Of a stretch of 64,000 nt of DNA, positions 55,772 to 64,000 are shown one piece after another. Within the stretch, counting starts at the first letter, position 1; each line of letters starts with the position of its first letter. The stretch is taken from NCBI GenBank assembly GCA_022842205.1, contig JALHQA010000007.1, positions 62,001 to 126,000 of the forward strand. Direction: 5' to 3'. A model generated the notes under the pieces. It ran no database searches, was not told the origin of the DNA, and saw nothing but the letters and a program-made list of their open reading frames with translations. This DNA comes from Hyphomicrobiales bacterium (GTDB taxonomy: Bacteria; Pseudomonadota; Alphaproteobacteria; Rhizobiales; Methylopilaceae). The position numbers were made by a program, and so were the translations under genes.

Positions 55772-56833
55772 CTAGGCCGATTCCCTGAGCCGCGCCACGA
55801 GCCGTTCGACATGAGCGATCGGAGTCTGGGGTTTTATCCCGTGTCCGAGATTGAAAATATGCGGCCGGCCGGCAAAGGCGGAACGGATACGGTCGATCTC
55901 GCGGTCGAGCGCCGCGCCGCCTCGGATCAGAACCAGAGGATCGAGATTGCCCTGCACCGGAGTCGACGCCAGTAACAGGCGGCCCACACCCTCCGGGCTT
56001 TCCGCCGTGTCGAGACCGAGGGCGACGTCCGGCATCGCCGCGGCGACCGCGGCAAGCTTGGTTCCGGCGGCTCGCGGAAACACGATCACGGGAATGCCGG
56101 GATGCTTGTGCCGAAGCCGGCGCACGATTTCCGAGACCGGTCCAACACACCAGCGGAGAAATTCCGACTCGGGAAGTTCGCCGGCCCAGCTGTCGAAAAT
56201 CTGCACGGCTTCGGCGCCGGCCTCGATCTGGCCCGACAGATGCGCGACGCTGGCATCGACAAGCCGTTCGATCAGCCGCGCGAAACTCTCCGGATCACCG
56301 AGCGCCCACAGCCGCGCCTCGGCATGATCGGACGACGATCCGCCGGCCGCGATATAGGTCGCGACGGTCCAGGGCCCGCCGACAAAACCGATCAACGTCG
56401 TCTCGGCCGGAAGCGCGGACCGCACCCGCCGCACCGCCGCGTAGACCCGGCCGCACTTTTCGGGATCGAGCGCGGGAGCCAGGCGATCGACCGTTCCGGC
56501 GTCGAGGGTTTCAAGCTTCGGCCCCTCGCCTTCGGCAAAGGTCAGTCCAAGGCCAAGGGCATGCGGGATGATCAGGATGTCGGAGAACAGGATCGCCGCG
56601 TCGAAGCCGAACCGCCGGATCGGCTGCAGGGTGACCTCGGCCGCGAGTTCGGGCGAGTAGCAGAGATCGAGAAAGGAACCGGCCCTCGCACGCAGCTCGC
56701 GATATTCGGGAAGATAGCGTCCCGCCTGCCGCATGAGCCAGACCGGAGGCCGCGCCAGCGCCTTGCCATGCAGAACGTCCAGCACGGGCCTGGAACCCGG
56801 AACCCGCGAAGCCGTTAACCCTTCATTAATCAA
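55772..56833 (-). CDS. hemE: Uroporphyrinogen decarboxylase
   Basis: 353 residues from the TTG at 56833. It converts uroporphyrinogen III to coproporphyrinogen III. PPVWLMRQAGRYLPEYR is the substrate-binding signature, and the C-terminal FNLGHGIKPQTPIAHVERL is typical. An internal GTG at 56785 (giving MLDVLHGKAL) is an alternative start. If TTG is used, the CtrA-type site lies within codons 2-7; if GTG is used, it lies in the leader. Confidence 0.96.
   Translation of the reverse strand: MINEGLTASRVPGSRPVLDVLHGKALARPPVWLMRQAGRYLPEYRELRARAGSFLDLCYSPELAAEVTLQPIRRFGFDAAILFSDILIIPHALGLGLTFAEGEGPKLETLDAGTVDRLAPALDPEKCGRVYAAVRRVRSALPAETTLIGFVGGPWTVATYIAAGGSSSDHAEARLWALGDPESFARLIERLVDASVAHLSGQIEAGAEAVQIFDSWAGELPESEFLRWCVGPVSEIVRRLRHKHPGIPVIVFPRAAGTKLAAVAAAMPDVALGLDTAESPEGVGRLLLASTPVQGNLDPLVLIRGGAALDREIDRIRSAFAGRPHIFNLGHGIKPQTPIAHVERLVARLRESA
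56815..56829. promoter_or_regulatory. Perfect CtrA-type binding site TTAA-N7-TTAA
   Basis: TTAA at 56815-56818 and TTAA at 56826-56829, spaced by CCCTTCA. It matches the CtrA consensus exactly, at the hemE end of the candidate origin. In Caulobacter CtrA sites occupy the hemE-proximal part of the origin, so position as well as sequence fits. Confidence 0.75.
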
Positions 56834-57130
56834 TTTTTCTCTTTCAGTTCTTTTATTATATGACGGGTGCTTAGCGGGGTTCCCGGACTCTCACAAGCTG
56901 CCCACAAGCCGGCCGCTACCGGGCGGCTCACGGATTCCGCAGTCCTGCCGAGGGCGGCCGCGCCGCCCGTCCCCGTTGTTCACATAACATGACTGAAAGC
57001 CTTCCCGGACCGCTGGCCTGTTGATCGTTTCGGCACCTGCCCCCAGAGTGACCGGCGAACGGCCAATCTCGCCGTCTGGTCCACACAACTTCACACCCCC
57101 TCTGGATAAGTTTCGGTTGCAGCTTCCAAC
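56830..57130. other. Candidate chromosomal replication origin (oriC) between hemE and maf
   Basis: 300 bp without a gene, flanked by hemE transcribed left and maf transcribed right. The left third is AT-rich (56825-56872, including TTTTATTATATGA). DnaA-like boxes: TTGTTCACA at 56976-56984, TGGTCCACA at 57077-57085, and TTATCCAGA on the minus strand (57101-57109), each one or two mismatches from TTATCCACA. GANTC sites at 56886-56890 and 56933-56937. parAB and four parS lie 5-10 kb away. The Caulobacter origin is also next to hemE. No tool-based skew was computed. Confidence 0.72.
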
Positions 57131-57760
57131 ATGACGGATCTCGCGCACCCTCTCTGGATCGAGCCCTGGCCGCTGATCCTGGCGTCGGCCAGCGCGCCGC
57201 GCGCCGTCATGCTGCGCGCCGCCGGCATTCCGCTCGAGATCGTGCCGGCGCGGATCGACGAACGGATGGCCGAAGACGTCATGAATGCCGCGGAGACGCC
57301 GGCCGGCCAGGTCGCGGTCGCTCTCGCCGTCCAGAAGGCACAGGCTGTGAGCGCCGATTTTCCGCAAAGGATGGTTCTCGGCGCCGACCAGACCCTGGCC
57401 GTCGGCCATGAGCGTCTGCACAAGCCGTCGGGGCTGGCTGAAGCGCGCACGCAGCTTCTGTCGCTCCGCGACCGCGAACATCATCTTTATTCGGCCGCCG
57501 CACTGGTGTTCGACGGCGTCGTCGTCGAAACCTTTCTCACCTCGGCGCGCCTTCTGATGCGCCCGTTCAGCGAGGAATTTCTCGATCGCTATCTTGCCCA
57601 GGCCGGCGATCGCGTGACCAAGTGCGTCGGCGGCTATCAGCTCGAGGGCGCGGGCGCCCATCTGTTCGAGACCGTCGAGGCCGATCATTTCACGATTCTC
57701 GGCCTGCCGCTGTTTCCGCTGCTTGCCGGGCTGAGGCGTCACGGGATGCTGCTCGAATGA
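57131..57760 (+). CDS. Maf-family nucleoside triphosphate pyrophosphatase
   Basis: 209 residues. LILASASAPRAVMLRAAGI and VLGADQTLAVG hold the nucleotide-binding and catalytic Asp; KCVGGYQLEGAGAHLFE is the C-terminal block. Members hydrolyse non-canonical dTTP/UTP-type nucleotides. The ATGA overlap couples it to aroE. Confidence 0.94.
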   Translation: MTDLAHPLWIEPWPLILASASAPRAVMLRAAGIPLEIVPARIDERMAEDVMNAAETPAGQVAVALAVQKAQAVSADFPQRMVLGADQTLAVGHERLHKPSGLAEARTQLLSLRDREHHLYSAAALVFDGVVVETFLTSARLLMRPFSEEFLDRYLAQAGDRVTKCVGGYQLEGAGAHLFETVEADHFTILGLPLFPLLAGLRRHGMLLE

Positions 57761-58584
57761 TCCGCGCCTGCGTCATCGGCTGGCCGATCAAGCATTCGCG
57801 CTCGCCGATCATCCATAATTACTGGCTGCATCGGCACGGCATCGACGGTGTCTATGACAAAGAGGCCGTCGTTCCGGACGATCTTCCTCAATTCCTTGCG
57901 CGCATCGGCCGCGACATCGCCGGCTGCAATGTCACGGTGCCGCACAAGGAGGCGGTAATGGGGATGCTCGGCGACAACATCGACGCGACCGCGCGCGCCG
58001 TCGGCGCCGTCAATACGGTGTGGTTCGAGAACGGCGCGCTGCACGGCGCGAACACCGATGTCGAGGGCTTCCTGTCGAATCTCGACCAGGGCGCACCCGG
58101 ATGGGACAAGGCGCCGCTGAAAGCCGTCGTGCTCGGCGCGGGCGGCGCGGCGCGTGCCGTCGTGTATGGACTCGTCCAGCGCGGCGCCGAAGACATCGCC
58201 ATCTTCAACCGCAACCGGGACCGGGCGAACGAGCTCGAGCGCGCACTCGGCGGGCGCGCCGTCGGCGATGACGATCTCGATGCGGCGCTGCGCGCTGCGA
58301 CGCTTCTCGTCAACGCGACGAGCCTCGGCATGACGGGTCAGCCCGCGCTGGAGATCGCGCTCGAAGCGCTTAACCCGCGCGCCGTGGTCACGGATATTGT
58401 GTATGTACCCCTGCGGACGAGCCTTCTGGAAGACGCCGCGGCGCGAGGCAACCGGACCGTCGACGGTCTCGGCATGCTGCTGCACCAGGCCGTGCCGGGA
58501 TTTGAAAAATGGTTCGGCGTGCGTCCGGACGTCACGCCCGAACTGCGCCGTCTGGTCGAACGGGACATCGGGGGCGCGCCATGA
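57757..58584 (+). CDS. aroE: Shikimate 5-dehydrogenase
   Basis: 275 residues. It reduces 3-dehydroshikimate with NADPH. Catalytic Lys in [11 protein letters not shown] and Asp in NTDVEGFLS; Rossmann loop [13 protein letters not shown]. Start ATG 57757 overlaps maf; its own stop overlaps coaE (ATGA). Confidence 0.97.
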   Translation: MIRACVIGWPIKHSRSPIIHNYWLHRHGIDGVYDKEAVVPDDLPQFLARIGRDIAGCNVTVPHKEAVMGMLGDNIDATARAVGAVNTVWFENGALHGANTDVEGFLSNLDQGAPGWDKAPLKAVVLGAGGAARAVVYGLVQRGAEDIAIFNRNRDRANELERALGGRAVGDDDLDAALRAATLLVNATSLGMTGQPALEIALEALNPRAVVTDIVYVPLRTSLLEDAAARGNRTVDGLGMLLHQAVPGFEKWFGVRPDVTPELRRLVERDIGGAP

Positions 58585-59183
58585 TCCTTCTCGGCCTCAC
58601 AGGATCGATCGGGATGGGAAAATCCACGGTCGCCCGCATGTTCGCCGAGGAAGGCGTGCCGGTGTTCGAGGCGGATGCCGCGGTTCACGCTCTTTATAAA
58701 GCTGAGGCTGTTCCGCTGATCGAGGCGGCGTTTCCGGGCACGACGCGCGACGGCGAAGTGGACCGTCCCGTACTGTCGCGCGCGGTGCTGAACGATCCCG
58801 AGGCGCTGGCGCGCCTTGAAGAGATTGTCCATCCCCTGGTGCGGCGCATGGAGGACGATTTCATCGGTGCGGCGCGCGCCGCCGGCGCGCCGCTTGCGGT
58901 GGTCGACATCCCGCTGCTGTTCGAGACCGGCCGCGAGGGCCGCGCCGATCTGATCGTCGTGGTGTCGGCGCCGGAGGATTTGCAGCGCGCGCGCGTTCTG
59001 TCGCGGCCGGGAATGACCGGGGAGAAGTTCGCCTCCATCCTCGCCCGGCAAATGCCGGACGCGGAAAAACGCGCACGCGCCGACATCGTCATCGACACTT
59101 CCGGGCCGATCGAGCAGACCCGGAGGGCTGTGAAAGATGTGGTCCAGCGATTCACCGAATCTTCACCGGATGCTAAGCCGTGA
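58581..59183 (+). CDS. coaE: Dephospho-CoA kinase
   Basis: 200 residues. Last step of coenzyme A synthesis. P-loop [17 protein letters not shown] at the N terminus and DIPLLFETG as the substrate-binding block. The ATG overlaps the aroE stop; a frame opening at 58509 lies within aroE. Confidence 0.97.
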   Translation: MILLGLTGSIGMGKSTVARMFAEEGVPVFEADAAVHALYKAEAVPLIEAAFPGTTRDGEVDRPVLSRAVLNDPEALARLEEIVHPLVRRMEDDFIGAARAAGAPLAVVDIPLLFETGREGRADLIVVVSAPEDLQRARVLSRPGMTGEKFASILARQMPDAEKRARADIVIDTSGPIEQTRRAVKDVVQRFTESSPDAKP

Positions 59184-59204
59184 GCCGAATCGGCGCGGGG
59201 GCAG

Positions 59205-59915
59205 ATGCGGGAAATCATTTTCGACACAGAGACGACGGGGCTCGATCCCCTGAATGGCGATCGCGTGGTGGAGATCGGCTGCGTCGAAGTGTTCAATCTC
59301 ATTCCGACCGGCCAGACCTTCCATGTCTACATCAATCCGGAACGCGACATGCCCGAGGCGGCGTTCCGCGTTCACGGCCTGTCGGCGGAATTCCTCTCGG
59401 CGCACAAATGCTTTCACGAGATCGTCGACGACTTCGTCGCCTTCATCGGCGAGGACGCTCGGCTCGTCGCGCATAACGGCACGTTCGACATCGGATTCCT
59501 GAACGCCGAACTGGAACGCTGCGGCCGCTCGATCATCGCGCGCGAGCGCCTTGTCGACACGCTGACACTTGCCCGCCGCAAGCACGGCTTCGCATCCAAC
59601 AAGCTCGACGATCTGTGCGCCCGCTACGGCATCGACAATTCGCGGCGCACCAAGCACGGCGCGCTGCTCGACGCCGAACTTCTGGCCGAGGTCTATGCCG
59701 AACTCATGGGCGGCCGCCAGGCGAGCCTTGGCCTTGCGGTCGCAAGCGAACGTCAGCCGAGGGTCGGCGAGGAGGTCGTGGTGGCGGCGCGGCCCGCGCC
59801 GCTGCCGCCGCGCATTTCGACCGAAGATCTGGTCGAGCACAGGGGCTTCGTGCGCTCGCTCGGCGAAACCGCGCTGTGGTGGTCCTACGAGCCGCCGGCA
59901 ACCCCGGCGGAGTAG
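59205..59915 (+). CDS. dnaQ: DNA polymerase III epsilon subunit (3'-5' proofreading exonuclease)
   Basis: 236 residues. DEDDh exonuclease motifs: FDTETTGLDP (Exo I), HNGTFDIGFLN (Exo II) and HGALLDAELLAEVY (Exo III). The C-terminal tail is Pro-rich and probably binds the polymerase alpha subunit. Start ATG 59205, 21 bp after coaE. Confidence 0.97.
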   Translation: MREIIFDTETTGLDPLNGDRVVEIGCVEVFNLIPTGQTFHVYINPERDMPEAAFRVHGLSAEFLSAHKCFHEIVDDFVAFIGEDARLVAHNGTFDIGFLNAELERCGRSIIARERLVDTLTLARRKHGFASNKLDDLCARYGIDNSRRTKHGALLDAELLAEVYAELMGGRQASLGLAVASERQPRVGEEVVVAARPAPLPPRISTEDLVEHRGFVRSLGETALWWSYEPPATPAE

Positions 59916-59931
59916 ACCGGCCTTTTTGCGA

Positions 59932-60444
59932 TCAGGCCTGCGCGGTTTTTCCGGCCGCTTCCTGCGCCATACGCTGGCGGTAGAGTGCGGCGAAATCGAT
60001 CGGATCGATCAAAAGCGGCGGGAAGCCGCCGGCGCGCACCGCTTCGGCGATGATCTGGCGCGCGAACGGGAAGAGCAGACGCGGCGCCTCGATCAGCACC
60101 AGCGGGGTACGCTGGTCCTGCGGCACGTTCTGCAGGCGGAACACGCCGGCATAAAGAAGGTCGAACCGGAACGAGGTGTTCGCGGCCTCGCCGGCCTGGC
60201 CCTCGATCTTGAGCTCGACCTCGACATCCTGCTCGGACAGGCCGCGGGCGTTCACATTGACCGAAATCTGGATGTTCGGGGCGCCGCCGGACTGCACAAG
60301 GGTGCGGGGCGCGCCCGGATTCTCGAACGACAGGTCCTTCACATACTGCGCCAGAACGCCGAACGCCGGCGCGCCGCCGAGAGGCTGTTCCTCGGTGGAG
60401 GCCGCTGCCGGGGCCGCCTCGCCGTTATTGGTCTTTTTCGCCAT
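59932..60444 (-). CDS. secB: Protein-export chaperone SecB
   Basis: 170 residues. Tetrameric chaperone handing preproteins to SecA. VLAQYVKDLSFENPGAP and ARQIIAEAVRAGGFPPLLIDPIDF (as GGFPPLLIDPIDF) are family blocks. ATG 60444 with GGGAG upstream. Convergent with dnaQ, divergent from the tim44 gene. Confidence 0.97.
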   Translation of the reverse strand: MAKKTNNGEAAPAAASTEEQPLGGAPAFGVLAQYVKDLSFENPGAPRTLVQSGGAPNIQISVNVNARGLSEQDVEVELKIEGQAGEAANTSFRFDLLYAGVFRLQNVPQDQRTPLVLIEAPRLLFPFARQIIAEAVRAGGFPPLLIDPIDFAALYRQRMAQEAAGKTAQA

Positions 60445-60659
60445 GGCGCCGAACTCCCATCGTATTCCTGCTGCGGACGCGGGGGTGGCTAACACGCGCG
60501 GCGCGCCGTCCGCAAGCCGCGGCCGGGGCGGCGGGCAGCCGATTTCCCGGCTCGCACGCGGAAGCTTGCGCCGAAGCGGCTGGCGCAACAGCCCCGAGTG
60601 GCCATATATGTTGGCGAGCGGCACAAGCGCCGCGTCCCGCAGCTTGATTTCAGGTGGCA
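60445..60659. other. Divergent promoter region between secB and the Tim44-type gene
   Basis: 215 bp with no gene. Rightward, TGGCGC near 60581 and CATATA near 60603 with about 16 bp spacing could serve the Tim44-type gene. The middle is extremely GC-rich. Many Hyphomicrobiales have fxsA in this interval; it is absent here. Confidence 0.35.
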
Positions 60660-61346
60660 ATGAGCGACGTGTTCGACATCTACACTGTCATTTTCCTTGT
60701 TCTGGCGGTGTTCATTTTCCTCCGGCTGCGGAGCGTTCTCGGAACGCGCACCGGCGAGGAGCGGCCGCCCTACGACCCCTATACGCGGCGCGAGCCGCCG
60801 GCGCAGACCGGCGACAACGTCGTCGCGCTGCCGCCGCGCGAGGACGCCGGGCCGCCGGCGCCGGCCGCCGAGAAATGGAAAGCCATCATCGAGCCGCAGG
60901 CCGCCGAGGGGCTCGATGCCATCGCCGCCGCCGAGCCGGGTTTCGATGCCCAGGTCTTCGTCCAGGGCGCCAGCGCCGCCTATGAGATGATCGTCACCGC
61001 CTTCGCCAACGGCGACACCAAGACGCTGAAGAACCTTCTCGCCAAGGACGTCTATGAGAGCTTTGCGGCGGCCATCGCCGACCGCGAACGGCGTGGCGAA
61101 ACCGTGCAGACGACGTTCGTGTCGATCGACAAGGCGACCATCAACGGCGCCGAACTGCGCGATGGTGCGGCCGAAATCGAGATGAAGTTTTCCTCGCAGA
61201 TCGTCACGGCGACGCGCGGCAAGGACGGCACGATCATCGACGGCAGCCCGGACAAGGTGACCGAGGTCGTCGATCTCTGGACGTTCGCGCGCGAGATCGG
61301 GTCGCGCGATCCGAACTGGAAACTGGTGCGCACCGAATCCGCATGA
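60660..61346 (+). CDS. Tim44-domain protein
   Basis: 228 residues. An N-terminal membrane anchor (YTVIFLVLAVFIFLRLRSVLG), a Pro-rich linker and a C-terminal Tim44-like domain (about 95-225) with FAREIGSRDPNWKLVRTES at the end. Bacterial Tim44 relatives are inner-membrane proteins of unsettled role in respiratory or membrane assembly. ATG 60660 is favoured over GTG 60654 by AGGTGG upstream. Confidence 0.93.
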   Translation: MSDVFDIYTVIFLVLAVFIFLRLRSVLGTRTGEERPPYDPYTRREPPAQTGDNVVALPPREDAGPPAPAAEKWKAIIEPQAAEGLDAIAAAEPGFDAQVFVQGASAAYEMIVTAFANGDTKTLKNLLAKDVYESFAAAIADRERRGETVQTTFVSIDKATINGAELRDGAAEIEMKFSSQIVTATRGKDGTIIDGSPDKVTEVVDLWTFAREIGSRDPNWKLVRTESA

Positions 61347-62449
61347 ACCCGACGGCGCCAGCATGTGGCGTCGCCGCGGCTCTGGTCGCCGCCACGATGG
61401 CGCTTGCCGCGCCAGCGCCGTCCCCGGTTCCGCAGCCGGAGGTTCATCTGCAGCCTCTGCTGTTCGAGGCCCTCCACGGCTGGGCGGATGACGATCATGC
61501 CGCCGCGTTCGGACCGTTCCGCAGAAGCTGCGCGGCGCTGAACGCCAAGCCCGCCCCGGCGCGGCCCGGGCTTCCGCCCGATTTGTCCCTACAGCCGGCC
61601 TGTGCCGCCGCCCTGGCGCTGACAAAACCGCCGACCCGCAAGCAGGCGCGGGCGTTTTTCGAAAACTGGTTCGTGCCCGCGCTCGTTTCCCCGGCGGGCC
61701 AGGCGTTCTACACCGGCTATTATGAGCCGGAGTATCGGGGCTCCCTGACGAAGACCAGTATCTACAACACGCCGCTGCTCGGCTTTCCGCCCGGCCCCGC
61801 GCCCGAACCCTTTCCCGACCGGGCCATGATAGAGGGCGGCGCGTTCGCCGGACGTGGGCTCGAGCTCGTCTGGCTTGAGCCGGTGGACGCGTTCTTCGTG
61901 CACATACAGGGCTCGGCCCGCATCAAGCTGCCGGACGGCCAGACGATGCGCGTCAACTTCGCCGGACGCAACGGCCATCCGTTCACCCCGATCGGACGCG
62001 TGCTCGTCGAGCGCGGTACGATGACGCGCGAGCGCGCCGACGCGACCTCGATCCGCGCCTATCTCGCCGCCAATCCGCTCGACGCGCCGGCGCTGATGCG
62101 GGAGAACAAATCGTACATATTCTTCCGAAAGGACGAAGGACGGCCGGACAGCGAGGGCCCGATCGGCGCGCAGACCGTGCCGGTTTCCGCCGGACGCAGC
62201 ATCGCCGTCGACGACGGCATCTGGCCGTATGGACTGCCGGTGTGGATCGAGGCGCGCCTTCCGGCCAAGAAGGGCGAGCTGCTGATGCAGCGCCTGATGA
62301 TCGCGCAGGACACCGGCGCGGCGATTCGCGGCCCGGCGCGCGCCGACATCTTCGTCGGAACCGGTCCCGAGGCCGGCAAGATCGCCGGCCGGATCCGCCA
62401 TCGCGGCCATTTCATCGTGCTGATGCCGCGGCCCGCGCCGGCCCAATGA
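61343..62449 (+). CDS. mltA: Membrane-bound lytic murein transglycosylase A
   Basis: 368 residues with a signal peptide. The MltA domain includes FYTGYYEPEYRGS and the C-terminal 3D domain has QDTGAAIRGPARADIFVG with its Asp residues, ending HFIVLMPRP. It cleaves the peptidoglycan glycan strand with anhydro-ring formation. No lipobox cysteine is clear. The ATG overlaps the Tim44 stop; its stop starts a chain of ATGA overlaps into smr. Confidence 0.95.
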   Translation: MNPTAPACGVAAALVAATMALAAPAPSPVPQPEVHLQPLLFEALHGWADDDHAAAFGPFRRSCAALNAKPAPARPGLPPDLSLQPACAAALALTKPPTRKQARAFFENWFVPALVSPAGQAFYTGYYEPEYRGSLTKTSIYNTPLLGFPPGPAPEPFPDRAMIEGGAFAGRGLELVWLEPVDAFFVHIQGSARIKLPDGQTMRVNFAGRNGHPFTPIGRVLVERGTMTRERADATSIRAYLAANPLDAPALMRENKSYIFFRKDEGRPDSEGPIGAQTVPVSAGRSIAVDDGIWPYGLPVWIEARLPAKKGELLMQRLMIAQDTGAAIRGPARADIFVGTGPEAGKIAGRIRHRGHFIVLMPRPAPAQ

Positions 62450-62494
62450 AAGCCCGGGTGCAATGAAGGCCCAGGAACAATGAAGGATGGGCCG
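62444..62494 (+). repeat. 17-bp unit in three tandem copies forming two minicistrons
   Basis: Copies start at 62444, 62461 and 62478, each beginning CAATGAA. Copy 1 carries the mltA stop and an ATG (62446) for MKARVQ, stopping at 62464-62466. Copy 2 has an ATG (62463) for MKAQEQ, stopping at 62481-62483. Copy 3 has the smr ATG at 62480. Every junction is ATGA. The 17-bp period shifts frame at each step. Confidence 0.8.
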
Positions 62495-63025
62495 AAACGT
62501 CCGCGCCGCCGCCGCGACCTGTCGCCCGAGGAGCGGGCGCTCTGGGACAAGGTGGCCGAATCGGTCCGGCCGCTGCCCGGCCGCAAGAAAAAGCCGGCTG
62601 CCGAGGCAGGCCCGGCGGCCCCGATGAAACCGGTGACCCGCACGGCGCTGCTGGCATCCGCCGCGCCGCGTGCGGAGCCGAGAAAGCCGCCCCCCCTTGC
62701 TCCGCTGGAGCCGAAGCTGGCGCGTTCGCTGAAAAAGGGCGCCGCGGTCGATGCAAGGCTCGATCTTCACGGTCTTTATCAGGATCAGGCCCATGGCCGG
62801 CTGCTGCGCTTCCTGAAGACCCAGCAGGGCCGGGGGTCGCGGGTCGTTCTGGTCATCACCGGCAAGGGCAAATCCGGCGAGGAGCGGGGCGTGCTGCGCC
62901 GCATGGTCCCGATCTGGCTGGCCGAGCCCGCGCTCCGGGAGACCGTCATCGGCTTTTCCGAGGCTTCGGCCGCCCATGGCGGAGCCGGGGCGCTCTATGT
63001 CCGGCTCAGGCGGGAGCGGGGCTAG
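62480..63025 (+). CDS. Smr-domain protein
   Basis: 181 residues. A basic, Pro-rich N-terminal half and a C-terminal Smr domain with LDLHGLYQDQAHGRLLRFL and VLVITGKGKSGEERGVL. Smr domains bind or nick nucleic acids, and some act in ribosome-collision rescue. Start ATG 62480 is linked by ATGA to a minicistron. Confidence 0.92.
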   Translation: MKDGPKRPRRRRDLSPEERALWDKVAESVRPLPGRKKKPAAEAGPAAPMKPVTRTALLASAAPRAEPRKPPPLAPLEPKLARSLKKGAAVDARLDLHGLYQDQAHGRLLRFLKTQQGRGSRVVLVITGKGKSGEERGVLRRMVPIWLAEPALRETVIGFSEASAAHGGAGALYVRLRRERG

Positions 63026-63154
63026 AGGACGGGCGCGGCGTAGCGCTGCCCGGCCTCACCTGCTAAAGGAGCGCCCATCCCGTCCCATTTGATGGGATTT
63101 TCACCTTTCTCCGGCTTCATGGCGGGCTTGGACCGCCAAGGGATGCGTATTGAA

Positions 63155-63751
63155 ATGACCCGCCGCGCGACGATCGCCCGCAAGACGAACGAAACCGATG
63201 TGACCGTAAGCGTGAACCTCGACGGCGAAGGCCGGGCCGAGATCGCGACCGGCATCGGTTTTTTCGACCATATGCTCGACCTTCTGGCGCGTCATTCGCT
63301 GATCGATCTGTCGGTGGCCGCCAAGGGCGACACCCATGTTGACTTCCACCATACCACGGAGGATGTCGGCATCGCGCTCGGCCAGGCGGTGCGCCAGGCG
63401 CTCGGCGACATGAAGGGCATCACCCGCTATGCCGACATCGCGATGCCGATGGACGAGACGCTGACCCGCGTCGCCATCGATGTGTCCGGCCGGCCGTTCC
63501 TTGTCTTCCGGACCGAGTTCCCGGCGCCGAAGATCGGCGAATTCGACAGCGAACTGGTGCGCGAGTTCTTCCAGGCCTTCGCGACGCACGCCGCGGTGAC
63601 GCTGCATGTCGAGACCTTCTACGGCCTGAACGCCCATCATGTGGCCGAGAGCTGCTTCAAGGGCCTCGCCCGCGTGCTGCGCGCGGCCCTTGCCGTCGAT
63701 CCGCGAACGGCGGATCGTGTCCCCTCGACCAAGGGCAGCCTCGGCGGCTGA
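63155..63751 (+). CDS. hisB: Imidazoleglycerol-phosphate dehydratase
   Basis: 198 residues. Manganese enzyme of histidine synthesis. Metal ligands in [23 protein letters not shown] and [16 protein letters not shown] 63155 ([13 protein letters not shown]) with AAGGG upstream; ATG 63143 in frame is less likely. The expected hisH, hisA and hisF would lie beyond the window. Confidence 0.97.
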   Translation: MTRRATIARKTNETDVTVSVNLDGEGRAEIATGIGFFDHMLDLLARHSLIDLSVAAKGDTHVDFHHTTEDVGIALGQAVRQALGDMKGITRYADIAMPMDETLTRVAIDVSGRPFLVFRTEFPAPKIGEFDSELVREFFQAFATHAAVTLHVETFYGLNAHHVAESCFKGLARVLRAALAVDPRTADRVPSTKGSLGG

Positions 63752-63758
63752 TTACGAC

Positions 63759-64000
63759 ATGCGTTTGTGGACGGTCCACGAGCCGCGCAATCCGGCCGAC
63801 ACCGGAGAGCGGGCCGACAAAACCATTTTCGTGAAGGACGGCTTTTCATGGCCGGCCTTCATCGTGCCGCTCCCGTGGCTGCTGGTGAAGCGGCTGTGGC
63901 TCGGCACGCTGATCTATGTGCTGATCGCTGTCGCGGCGGGCCTCGCGGGATCCTTTCTGCCGCTGACGGGCGATGCCGGTACGCTGCTCGCCCTGCTGGC
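63759..64000 (+). CDS. DUF2628 membrane protein, N-terminal part (3' end outside window)
   Basis: The first 80 residues only. It starts MRLWTVHEPRNPADTGERAD, then FVKDGFSWPAF and membrane segments beginning PWLLVKRLWLGTLIYVLIAV. This is the DUF2628 family that usually follows hisB in Hyphomicrobiales. The ATG is 8 bp after the hisB stop. Function unknown. Confidence 0.85.
   Translation, partial: MRLWTVHEPRNPADTGERADKTIFVKDGFSWPAFIVPLPWLLVKRLWLGTLIYVLIAVAAGLAGSFLPLTGDAGTLLALL

Noticed and set aside
56976-57109. Exact consensus DnaA boxes
   Set aside because: None of the boxes is a perfect TTATCCACA; they are kept only as near-matches within the origin candidate.

Overview
This 64-kb window is a stretch of alphaproteobacterial chromosome. 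It is GC-rich, gene-dense and almost entirely housekeeping. The blocks rimP-nusA-ylxR-infB-rbfA-truB-rpsO-pnp, tsaB-rimI-fur-plsC-miaB-phoH-ybeY-corC-lnt-XRE-metK-trmB, hemE-hemJ-rho-mnmE-mnmG-rsmG-parA-parB, and maf-aroE-coaE-dnaQ-secB-tim44-mltA-smr-hisB are orders I associate with Hyphomicrobiales (Rhizobiales). A perfect CtrA-type site and GANTC clusters also fit that class. I saw no rRNA, tRNA, insertion sequence, prophage or CRISPR array.

Left part (1-12.9 kb). The recF tail and gyrB come first; gyrB has five GANTC (CcrM) sites packed around its probable promoter. Next is a small accessory island: a LuxR-type regulator with a degenerate receiver, a secreted protein with a Trp/Lys repeat and a Gly-rich tail whose ribosome binding site is buried in a hairpin, and a LapG-like transglutaminase-fold cysteine peptidase. 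After a non-coding gap come an MFS carrier, a Kef-type antiporter, the unsaturated fatty-acid cassette fabA-fabB-fabI and a LysE exporter.

Middle (12.9-41 kb). The leftward transcription/translation operon is followed by a Tat-exported superoxide dismutase, an EamA transporter, and a long leftward run covering SAM synthesis, lipoprotein acylation, RNA maturation, phospholipid synthesis, iron or manganese regulation, t6A modification and Fe-S assembly. Then come trpS, a PfkB kinase, a HlyD/DUF3302 envelope pair and yggS. Several junctions have no ATG/GTG/TTG at the expected start and instead appear to use CTG; in two of them the CTG overlaps the preceding stop as CTGA and has a good Shine-Dalgarno.

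Right part (41-64 kb). leuS-lptE-holA is followed by an 800-bp non-coding zone with strong nested hairpins and palindromic repeats. Beyond it lies the chromosome-partition region: parA, parB and four near-perfect parS sites within 3.3 kb, inside or beside rsmG, mnmG and mnmE. Transcription flips at about 56.8-57.1 kb between hemE (leftward) and maf (rightward). That gap holds an AT-rich stretch, a perfect TTAA-N7-TTAA site, DnaA-like boxes and GANTC sites, and is my candidate for the chromosomal replication origin. Downstream, mltA is joined to smr by a 17-bp unit present three times, which creates two six-codon minicistrons linked by ATGA overlaps. The window ends inside a DUF2628 gene after hisB.

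The best candidates for something undescribed are the Trp/Lys-repeat secreted protein with its hairpin leader and neighbours (3.4-5.9 kb), the structured non-coding block at 45.56-45.75 kb, the mltA-smr minicistron relay, and the recurrent CTG starts.
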